A DNA stretch of 10,982 bases, taken from contig CALFJG010000091.1 of NCBI GenBank assembly GCA_937877625.1, forward strand, positions 1-10,982, written 5' to 3'. Shown piece by piece: positions 5,602 through 10,982 of this stretch. Within the stretch, counting starts at the first letter, position 1. Each line of letters starts with the position of its first letter. Both the position numbers and the translations under genes were made by a program. Under the pieces are notes generated by a model that made no database searches, was not told where the DNA came from, and saw nothing but the letters and a program-made list of their open reading frames with translations. The stretch is from an uncultured Prevotellaceae bacterium. GTDB lineage: Bacteria; Bacteroidota; Bacteroidia; Bacteroidales; Bacteroidaceae.

Positions 5602-8433
5602 ATGAAAAAAACGCTACTCTTTCTCCTGCTTAGTTTCTGTGCCATAAACTTCCAAGCACAAACCGAAGATCCGCGCCACCCTCTCTTCCCCAAGACACAA
5701 CCCGATGGCAAGCCGTTGGCTGTAAGAATGTATGGCGGTGCACACGCCGACTACGTGTTCTATACCACCACCGATAGTATTGCTCTGGTGCTTGACGACA
5801 ATGGTGCCTATTGCTATGCCCGTCCCTCGGCAGGCCACTTGGTAAGCACCGGTGTCATAGCCCACGAACCCGCCGACCGCGATGCCGCCGAACAAGCCGT
5901 GGCAGCCAACACGCCGAGGCTCAACCAAGCTATGCAAGCATTACTGCCGCGCGCCGCGCGCCGACGCATAGCCCCGCAGAGGAACGAGCTCACCTCGGTG
6001 TCAAGCGATGGTATCGGCACCTATGGAAAAACCCTCGGCGGCAAAGTGAACAGCATAGGAGAATACAAACTCCCCGTGGTACTCGTGCAATTCAATGACC
6101 GTTCGTTTCAAGATGCAAGCACCGACGAAAAGTTTGATGCCTGGCTCAACGACGAGAACTATACCGATGGCGGTGCGGCGGGCTCCGTGCGCCAGTATTT
6201 TGTTGATCAATCAAAAGGGCTTTTCGTACCCAACTTTGAAGTAATTGCCCGCGTGACCCTCGACAGCGGTTATGCACACTATGGATGTGACAACGGCGAC
6301 AGCCACGACGTAAACCTCTTCAGCATATTTCTGCCCGAAGTGTTCAACAAACTCAAACAAAAAGGAGTAAACCTCAACCGCTTCCAAGATTCGCGCACCA
6401 ACAACTGCATCCCCCTCGTAGCCATCCTCTATGCCGGCACGGGGCAGGCACAGAGTGCACAAGCCGACGACATTTGGCCGTGCGAAATGGACCTCGGGGC
6501 TGACTACAGCAGCTATACCGCAGGCTATCGTGTCAACTCCGTGTTCTTCGGCAACGAATGGGCATACGGCAAGATGAACGGCCTGGGAACTTTCTGCCAC
6601 GAGTTTGGACACGCTCTCGGTTTGCCCGACATCTATGCCACAAAATACGGCCACAGCAACCCCCTTGCCGGCTATTGGGACATTATGCAATCAGGGTGCT
6701 ACGTAGAGGGCGGCTTCCGCCCGATGGACTACACCGCCCACGAGAAAAACCAACTCGGCTGGCTGAAACTCTATGAGCCCACAGAGCCACACGTGTACAC
6801 GCTCTATCCTATGACTGACGACCGCGAGCCACACGCTCTGCTACTGCGTAACCCCGAGAACAGTGCTGAGTACTACATCTTGGAGAACAGGCAGGTAGGT
6901 CGATGGTCGGGCGAAGCCTACGGCAAAGGCCTCTTAGCAATGCATATAGACTATAGTGCCTCAATGTGGTCAGCCAACAACGTGAACAACGACGGCGACC
7001 ACCCGCGCACCGTGGTAGTGGCGGCCTGCGGCACGCTATCCAACAGCAGCAACGACCTCTTCCCCTACGGCAGTATTCGCACGCTCCACGACAAGAGCAA
7101 CCCCGCCACAAAAGTATATACCGGCTCCGGGCTGAAACACCCCGTCTATACCATTCGTGCCAACAGCGACGGCACCGTCACACTCAGTTACGGCTCCGCC
7201 AGCGCACCGGCTTATTTCGTAGGCGACACCGTGTATGTGGCCTCGTCCAAACTAACGTGTGTCATCCCGTCCACTAAAGAACTCAAAGTAGTAGCCGCCC
7301 CCGGCGGTTACAGCGGCGACATCAGCGTACCCGACGACAGCATTTATTTCGACCACCAACGTTATCGCTACACTGCCATCTCACAGGATGCCTTTGCCAA
7401 CTGCGAAGGACTGACAAGCGTTTATATCGGCAACTGCGTACGCGAGGTGGAGCCAGGAGCTTTCGCCGGCAGCCCGCTGCTTACAAGCATCACACTGAGC
7501 GAGGAGAACAAAAATCTGGAACTCGTCAACGGGGTACTCTACAGTGCTATACCCGATGCCTCAACCATAGAGTCTATCACAGCAACAGCCGACTTCGGAA
7601 CAAACGCGCAAGGCCTGCCCGTTGCTACTAGCCTTAAGGGATATGCGGGCTGCGAGGTGAGAAGCTACGTGGAAGACGGCCTCACCATCACCACCACCGA
7701 TGCCGAAACACCTGCTTTCCTGTGGAACACCACTGGCGGCACACGCCTACGTATGTCTAAGGATGCCACACTCACCGTCGCGGCACCGGCGGGATACACC
7801 ATCTCAAACCTTACGTTTGTGGCCAACACACTAAATCTCGTCCCGCAAACGGGAGCTATTGCTACGCGCACCTGGACGGGCGAACCCGTAAATACGGTGG
7901 TGTTTACCTGCTCCGGGACAAATACCATTGCGTCTATCACCGCCACCATTCAACGCGATAACAACGACCGACACCTGATTGCCGCGCCAGCCACCGCCAC
8001 AGGCGACTTTATAGTGGACGAAAACACCACGGCCATTGACGCTTATGCCCTAAGCCAAACTGCATATACCAGCATAACGATTCCTACCACGGTGACATAT
8101 ATCGGAGCCGAGGCGTTGAGCGTCAGCACACTCAGCGACCTCTACGTATTAAGCGACACACCGATAGAACTTACTGCTGACCCGTTTACCAACGTTCCCG
8201 AAACGTGCACGCTCCATATTCCGCAAGGCACTACGGCACTTTATAAAGCCGCTCCTTATTGGCAACGCTTCTTCCCGCGTATGGAAGAGGATGCAGCCAC
8301 CGCCATAGCACGTATCACCGCGCCGAGCAGCGTACACGGTACGTCATACGACTTGCTCGGACGACCCGTCAACAACCCACAGGGCGGAATTTATATCCTT
8401 GATGGAAAGAAAGTGCTGACACCAACAAGGTAA
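5602..8433 (+). CDS. Secreted M6-family metalloprotease with BspA-type leucine-rich repeats and secretion tail
   Basis: The 943-residue exported protein begins with a signal peptide (MKKTLLFLLLSFCAINFQAQ). A propeptide-like region follows (about 30-110: QPDGKPLAVRMYGG, then YTTTDSIALVLDDNGAYCYA), of the kind preceding M6 peptidase domains. The zinc site is HEFGHALGLPD (333-343): His333 and His337 as ligands, Glu334 as catalytic base, Asp343 as likely third ligand. A downstream YWDIMQSG (358-365) fits the Met-turn, then YILENRQVG and GLLAMHIDY, typical of M6. A BspA-type LRR segment (about 560-648, AFANCEGLTSVYIGN) breaks off at GVLYS. A separate beta-rich module (649-791) intervenes, and the LRR resumes at LIAAP (792-796), ending in a TTALYKAAPYWQRFF-type cap (about 885). 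The last 28 residues (YDLLGRPV, then GGIYILDGKKVL) resemble the short tails of Prevotella proteins related to the Por/type IX sorting signal. Probably a surface or secreted protease acting on host or dietary protein; substrate unknown. Confidence 0.92.
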   Translation: MKKTLLFLLLSFCAINFQAQTEDPRHPLFPKTQPDGKPLAVRMYGGAHADYVFYTTTDSIALVLDDNGAYCYARPSAGHLVSTGVIAHEPADRDAAEQAVAANTPRLNQAMQALLPRAARRRIAPQRNELTSVSSDGIGTYGKTLGGKVNSIGEYKLPVVLVQFNDRSFQDASTDEKFDAWLNDENYTDGGAAGSVRQYFVDQSKGLFVPNFEVIARVTLDSGYAHYGCDNGDSHDVNLFSIFLPEVFNKLKQKGVNLNRFQDSRTNNCIPLVAILYAGTGQAQSAQADDIWPCEMDLGADYSSYTAGYRVNSVFFGNEWAYGKMNGLGTFCHEFGHALGLPDIYATKYGHSNPLAGYWDIMQSGCYVEGGFRPMDYTAHEKNQLGWLKLYEPTEPHVYTLYPMTDDREPHALLLRNPENSAEYYILENRQVGRWSGEAYGKGLLAMHIDYSASMWSANNVNNDGDHPRTVVVAACGTLSNSSNDLFPYGSIRTLHDKSNPATKVYTGSGLKHPVYTIRANSDGTVTLSYGSASAPAYFVGDTVYVASSKLTCVIPSTKELKVVAAPGGYSGDISVPDDSIYFDHQRYRYTAISQDAFANCEGLTSVYIGNCVREVEPGAFAGSPLLTSITLSEENKNLELVNGVLYSAIPDASTIESITATADFGTNAQGLPVATSLKGYAGCEVRSYVEDGLTITTTDAETPAFLWNTTGGTRLRMSKDATLTVAAPAGYTISNLTFVANTLNLVPQTGAIATRTWTGEPVNTVVFTCSGTNTIASITATIQRDNNDRHLIAAPATATGDFIVDENTTAIDAYALSQTAYTSITIPTTVTYIGAEALSVSTLSDLYVLSDTPIELTADPFTNVPETCTLHIPQGTTALYKAAPYWQRFFPRMEEDAATAIARITAPSSVHGTSYDLLGRPVNNPQGGIYILDGKKVLTPTR

Positions 8434-8463
8434 GTTGACAAAAGTTCCTTGCCACACAAGCAA

Positions 8464-8492
8464 AGGCTTCTTATCTATGCTGTGTGAAGCCT
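8464..8492. repeat. Small inverted repeat after the M6 gene
   Basis: AGGCTTC (8464-8470) pairs with GAAGCCT (8486-8492) around a 15-base loop. On the plus strand it is followed by six A's, not T's, so it is not a standard intrinsic terminator for the M6 gene. The six A's serve instead as the T-run of the minus-strand terminator next to it. An alternative pairing, CACACA (8453-8458) with TGTGTG (8481-8486), overlaps it and would exclude it. Confidence 0.4.
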
Positions 8493-8541
8493 AAAAAATC
8501 GCCCTTTCCCGCGCACCACATACAAACGCGGGAAAGGGCGA
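8493..8541 (-). terminator. Strong GC-rich intrinsic terminator, minus strand (guaA direction)
   Basis: A perfect 15-bp stem joins 8499-8513 and 8527-8541 (core CGCCCTTTCCCGCG with CGCGGGAAAGGGCG) around a 13-base loop. On the minus strand the stem is followed at once by TTTTTT (8498-8493), the classic Rho-independent layout. On the plus strand the bases after the stem are AAACAAT, so it lacks a U-tract for the M6 transcript, although the stem could still protect that RNA's 3' end. Confidence 0.85.
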
Positions 8542-8599
8542 AAACAATATCGGACTTTGAAGAAACAAGAAGCCACCTTGTCTTTTCAAAGTCCGATAT
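8542..8599 (-). terminator. Second long hairpin, tandem terminator candidate on the minus strand
   Basis: A 23-base inverted repeat, 8547-8569 against 8577-8599 (ATATCGGACTTTGAA arms plus an 8-base extension with two mismatches), encloses a 7-base loop. On the minus strand it is followed by TGTTTTCG, a weak T-rich tract. It is the first of the two hairpins met by transcription leaving guaA, about 180 bases after the guaA stop. The stem is unusually long for a terminator and close to symmetric in base content, so other roles (RNA-end protection, RNase III site) remain possible. Confidence 0.6.
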
Positions 8600-8780
8600 C
8601 GTTCTGTGAAGAACGGACTCGACACCCTGGTTGCCTTAACGCGGATTTTCAACCACCTATGCAAAAACAACGAGAAAAGGAGCGAAGAAAAACGTGCCTA
8701 AAAAGTGGGCTTATGTGCCAAAACACCGATAATTTGTACCTATCGCCCGAAGCACGATGTGCCTCGGCATAGGCTGACGG
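8600..8780. other. guaA 3' region without genes
   Basis: Of the intergenic region 8434-8780 between the convergent M6 and guaA genes, this part holds no gene I can support. Two small hairpins are visible. CGTTC/GAACG (8600-8604, 8611-8615) has a 6-base loop. An interrupted 8-bp stem, CCGA..GCAC/GTGC..TCGG (8747-8767), lies 13 bases beyond the guaA stop and has no T-run on either strand. The plus-strand open frame here (8557-8772) runs through the second hairpin and has no family resemblance. Confidence 0.5.
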
Positions 8781-10322
8781 TTACTCCCACTCTATCGTGG
8801 CAGGCGGTTTGGAAGAAATGTCATAGCATACGCGATTGACACCCTGCACGCGGTTAATAATCTCATTGCTCACGTGCGATAAGAAGTCGTAGGGCAGATG
8901 CGCCCAGTCGGCGGTCATAGCATCGGTACTCGTCACGGCACGCAAGGCCACGGCTTGCTCGTATGTACGCTCGTCGCCCATCACACCCACACTCTGTACG
9001 GGGAGTAAAACGACACCGGCCTGCCACACCTTGTTGTACAGCACATCGCCATCGTCGGTCGCCCACTCGCGCAACGCACGGATAAAGATATCGTCGGCCT
9101 CTTGGAGGATGTGTACTTTCTCCGGCGTGATGTCGCCAAGAATGCGCACCGCTAAACCCGGGCCAGGAAACGGGTGGCGACTGATAAGACGTTCGGGGAT
9201 GCCCAACTGACGTCCCACGCGGCGCACCTCGTCCTTGAACAGCCAACGTAGCGGCTCGCAAATCTTAAGATTCATCTTAGCAGGCAGACCGCCCACGTTG
9301 TGGTGGCTCTTAATGACTTTGCCCGTGATGTTCATACTCTCTATGCGGTCGGGATAGATGGTGCCTTGTGCCAACCAACGGGCATCGGAAATTTTGAGGG
9401 CCTCGGCCTCAAAGACATCAATAAAGCCTTTGCCTATGATTTTACGCTTGCGCTCGGGCTCTGTCACGCCAGCGAGTTCGGCATAAAACTTCGCACTGGC
9501 ATCCACGCCGACGACATTGAGGCCGAGCCCCTCGTAGAGGCTCATCACCTCGGCGTACTCGTTCTTGCGTAGCAAGCCGTGGTCAACGAAGATACACGTG
9601 AGTTTGTTGCCTATTGCGCGATGGAGCAACACGGCGGCGACACTGCTATCCACACCACCGCTAAGGCCGAGTATAACAAGCTCCGTCCCCACCTGCTCGC
9701 GCAGTTCAGCCACCGTGGTATCTACAAAATGAGCCGCACTCCAGTCCTGACGACTGCCGCAAATGCCCACTACGAAATTCTCAAGCAACTGCTTGCCACA
9801 GAGCGTGTGGAACACCTCGGGATGAAACTGCACGCCCCACAGTTGTTCTTCGTCAGCACCGCGATAAGCAGCGTTCGCCACAGTAGATGTGCTGGCAATG
9901 GCACAAAAACCGCTCGGAAGACAGGTGATGGTGTCGCCGTGGCTCATCCATACCTGTGCGCCAACGTCAATACCTGCCAAAAGCGGGTCGGAGGCGTTGA
10001 GCCAAGAGAGGGTGGCACGGCCATACTCGCGTGTGTCGCTACGCTGCACACTGCCGCCGAACGTGTCGGCCATTAACTGCGCACCATAGCAAATGCCTAA
10101 CAACGGATACTTACCACGCAAGTTGTCAAAACACAGACGGAAAGCATCGGATTGATTGACACTCAGCGGAGAACCGCTAAGTATCACACCTATCACATCA
10201 GCATCATCCGTGGGAAACCTATTATAGGGCAAAATCTCACAAAACGTGTTGAGTTCGCGTACGCGCCGACCAATAAGCTGAGTGGTCTGAGAACCAAAAT
10301 CAAGAATAATAATCTTTTGCAT
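8781..10322 (-). CDS. guaA: GMP synthase (glutamine-hydrolysing)
   Basis: Converts XMP + ATP + glutamine to GMP + AMP + PPi + glutamate, the last step from IMP to GMP, in the cytoplasm. The 513 residues match the single-chain bacterial form (about 510-525). The N-terminal class I glutamine amidotransferase domain (1-190) has the nucleophile Cys78 in LLGICYGAQL and the His167/Glu169 pair in QFHPE. The ATP-pyrophosphatase domain (about 200-385) has the PP-loop SGGVDSS (221-227) and FVDHGLLRKNE. The C-terminal dimerisation domain contains SRHPFPGPGLAVR and ends NRVCYDISSKPPATIEWE, the family's signature end. No residue expected for catalysis is missing. It is transcribed alone from its own promoter (10365-10372), convergent with the M6 protease gene, and followed by two tandem hairpins. 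Confidence 0.98.
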   Translation of the reverse strand: MQKIIILDFGSQTTQLIGRRVRELNTFCEILPYNRFPTDDADVIGVILSGSPLSVNQSDAFRLCFDNLRGKYPLLGICYGAQLMADTFGGSVQRSDTREYGRATLSWLNASDPLLAGIDVGAQVWMSHGDTITCLPSGFCAIASTSTVANAAYRGADEEQLWGVQFHPEVFHTLCGKQLLENFVVGICGSRQDWSAAHFVDTTVAELREQVGTELVILGLSGGVDSSVAAVLLHRAIGNKLTCIFVDHGLLRKNEYAEVMSLYEGLGLNVVGVDASAKFYAELAGVTEPERKRKIIGKGFIDVFEAEALKISDARWLAQGTIYPDRIESMNITGKVIKSHHNVGGLPAKMNLKICEPLRWLFKDEVRRVGRQLGIPERLISRHPFPGPGLAVRILGDITPEKVHILQEADDIFIRALREWATDDGDVLYNKVWQAGVVLLPVQSVGVMGDERTYEQAVALRAVTSTDAMTADWAHLPYDFLSHVSNEIINRVQGVNRVCYDISSKPPATIEWE

Positions 10323-10364
10323 TAGGAAAGCGAAAGAACAAATATTGAATTACGGAAATCAAGG

Positions 10365-10372
10365 CAAACATA
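10365..10372 (-). promoter_or_regulatory. -7 promoter element of guaA
   Basis: On the minus strand this reads TATGTTTG, an exact TAnnTTTG match, 42 bases before the guaA ATG. It predicts a leader of roughly 35 bases that is too short for a guanine riboswitch, and no such structure is apparent. No clear TTG is found at the -33 spacing. Confidence 0.6.
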
Positions 10373-10430
10373 GAAAAAAAGAATGAGAAACACGGCTTCT
10401 CCAAACGATTTCAAGGAAGAACTGATTGTT

Positions 10431-10465
10431 TTTATTGCTATCCGCTATATTGGTATAGCAATAAA
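10431..10465. repeat. AT-rich hairpin / inverted repeat upstream of guaA
   Basis: TTTATTGCTAT (10431-10441) pairs perfectly over 11 bp with ATAGCAATAAA (10455-10465), continued after a single-base bulge by CC/GG (10442-10443, 10452-10453), with an 8-base loop. It sits about 60-95 bases upstream of the guaA -7 element. Neither strand has a T-run after it, so it is not an obvious terminator. It could be an operator or part of an unrecognised transcript; function unknown. Confidence 0.55.
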
Positions 10466-10523
10466 GAAGACGAATAGAACCATACATCGTATGCCGTTTC
10501 GCTGTTTTTTAGAAATAAGAGAT

Positions 10524-10568
10524 AGACCCACAATCTGCACAGCCGTTATCTGTGCGGGTTGTGAGTCT
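10524..10568. repeat. Long hairpin in the region between guaA and the right-edge gene
   Basis: The 14-base arm 10529-10542 (CACAATCTGCACAG) pairs with 10550-10563 (CTGTGCGGGTTGTG), using two G-U pairs, around a 7-base loop. After a single mismatch the stem resumes with AGAC/GTCT (10524-10527, 10565-10568), giving 18 pairs in all. The G-U pairs (for the plus-strand RNA) become A-C mismatches in the minus-strand RNA, which favours a plus-strand structure. No T-run follows. No promoter consensus was found directly upstream on the plus strand. Confidence 0.6.
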
Positions 10569-10644
10569 TCAGAAAGTAATGAAATCGCAAATAGATGTGG
10601 AGGTTTATAGGCTGTGCGAGGTGATTACGCAATGTTTTCAAACA

Positions 10645-10722
10645 TTTAGCGGACACCGAAAGTTTTTTTCAGAAATGCTTATCTTTGCCGCGTTCCGACA
10701 AACGGAGCGTGACACCGCTAAA
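10645..10722 (+). promoter_or_regulatory. Promoter with flanking inverted repeat upstream of the right-edge gene
   Basis: TATCTTTG (10680-10687) matches TAnnTTTG exactly and would start a plus-strand transcript near 10693. It is bracketed by an 8-base inverted repeat, TTTAGCGG (10645-10652) and CCGCTAAA (10715-10722), each next to a GACACC hexamer (10652-10657 and 10711-10716). At the predicted start lies a small hairpin, CGTTCCG/CGGAGCG with loop ACAAA (10691-10709). The leader to the ATG at 10956 would be about 260 bases. Confidence 0.5.
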
Positions 10723-10775
10723 CGGAAGTAAACCCTCACTCTTATTCTACACCCCTCATCTCACATTCCTTATAG

Positions 10776-10922
10776 CAAATCCCTTAACCCTTAAAACCAC
10801 ACTCCTTAACTCTTAAAACCACACCTCTTAACCCTTAAACCACACCTCTTAACCCTTAAACCACACTCCTTAACTCTTAAAACCACACTCCTTAACCCTT
10901 AAAATCCCACCTCTTAACCCTT
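10776..10922 (+). repeat. Seven-unit tandem repeat, about 21-22 bp, entirely G-free
   Basis: The unit is CCACACYYCTTAACYCTTAAA(A). Five full units lie at 10797-10818, 10819-10839, 10840-10860, 10861-10882 and 10883-10904, with diverged copies at 10776-10796 and 10905-10922. Units are 21 or 22 bp depending on three or four terminal A's. Two sequence types occur, TCCTTAACTC and CTCTTAACCC, plus mixed forms. Each unit carries two TTAA tetramers. No G occurs between 10776 and 10922. TAA stops recur throughout, so the array is not translated. With no unique spacers it is not a CRISPR array. It ends about 33 bases before the right-edge start codon. Confidence 0.9.
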
Positions 10923-10955
10923 GTATATAAAACCTAAGCACAAAATTCCCGCCTT

Positions 10956-10982
10956 ATGAAAAGAGCTTCATTATTATCAGTG
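10956..10982 (+). CDS. 5' end of a probable secreted protein, cut by window edge
   Basis: ATG 10956 opens a frame encoding MKRASLLSV to the window end, which looks like the basic start of a signal peptide. Only nine codons are visible, so no family can be named. No Shine-Dalgarno sequence precedes it, which is usual in this group; the preceding bases are A-rich (ACAAAATTCC). It would be transcribed from the element at 10680-10687 through the repeat array. Confidence 0.5.

Larger units (their letters stand above)
10373..10644. other. Intergenic region between guaA and the right-edge gene
   Basis: Apart from the two hairpins (10431-10465 and 10524-10568), I see no gene here. The plus-strand frame at 10383-10610 (75 codons) has no promoter or leader of its own. 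It reads through both hairpins and yields a Cys- and Ile-rich sequence with no recognisable family, so I treat it as chance. No other exact TAnnTTTG was found on either strand in this stretch. Confidence 0.5.

Noticed and set aside
6211..6690. 159-codon frame antisense to the M6 protease
   Set aside because: It overlaps the conserved zinc-site coding region on the plus strand and has no own promoter.
1401..8704. GCCTAAAAA occurring at 1401, 8489 and 8696
   Set aside because: Short A-rich word in intergenic DNA; only the 8489 copy has an explanation, as the T-run side of a terminator.
8557..8772. 71-codon plus-strand frame as a gene
   Set aside because: It begins inside the 23-base hairpin, has no promoter and no recognisable family, and lies in the convergent terminator region.
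9579..10076. 165-codon frame antisense to guaA
   Set aside because: guaA is unmistakable on the other strand; the antisense frame is a by-product of codon composition.
10383..10610. 75-codon plus-strand frame as a gene
   Set aside because: It runs through both hairpins, lacks a promoter, and gives no plausible domain or signal peptide.
10776..10922. Repeat array as a CRISPR locus
   Set aside because: Units are directly adjacent at 21-22 bp with no unique spacers, no dyad symmetry and no cas genes nearby.
10776..10922. CCCTTAA-type units as telomere-like DNA
   Set aside because: The resemblance to eukaryotic CCCTAA is superficial; the unit is 21-22 bp and sits between ordinary bacterial genes.

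Overview
The window reads as chromosomal DNA from a member of the Bacteroidota, most likely order Bacteroidales and Prevotella-like. Three lines of evidence support this. Perfect matches to the Bacteroides-type -7 promoter element TAnnTTTG lie upstream of six genes. No strong Shine-Dalgarno sequences are visible. One secreted protein combines a BspA-type leucine-rich repeat with a short C-terminal tail of the kind common in Prevotella. Genus level is inference. I see no mobile element, CRISPR array, phage or resistance gene.

Layout, left to right. (1) The 5' part of a tRNA-Val(UAC) gene on the minus strand, cut by the window edge, with its promoter. (2) A secreted protein of about 353 residues resembling the C-terminal half of GH127 beta-L-arabinofuranosidases, without the catalytic Glu/Cys positions. 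(3) A tightly spaced, probably co-transcribed plus-strand set: purA (adenylosuccinate synthetase), a small predicted outer-membrane beta-barrel protein, and a UPF1/IGHMBP2-like superfamily 1 helicase. (4) A 943-residue secreted M6-type metalloprotease followed by a leucine-rich-repeat region interrupted by a separate beta-rich module, and a secretion-type tail. (5) A convergent intergenic region with two strong tandem hairpins that fit as terminators for the opposite strand. (6) guaA (GMP synthase) on the minus strand. (7) A non-coding region of about 630 bases holding the guaA promoter, two sizeable hairpins, another promoter flanked by an inverted repeat, and a seven-unit tandem repeat of about 21-22 bp in an almost G-free stretch of 194 bases. 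This ends just before the first nine codons of a probable secreted protein at the right edge.

Functionally, purA and guaA are the two enzymes that commit IMP to AMP and to GMP respectively, here about 6 kb apart on opposite strands. The M6 protease and the GH127-like protein are cell-envelope or exported proteins, fitting a host-associated, polymer-degrading lifestyle. The observations most worth a second look are the nearly G-free repeat leader (10729-10922, possibly a Rho-utilisation-like element), the GH127-like pseudoenzyme, and the domain inserted into one leucine-rich repeat of the M6 protein.
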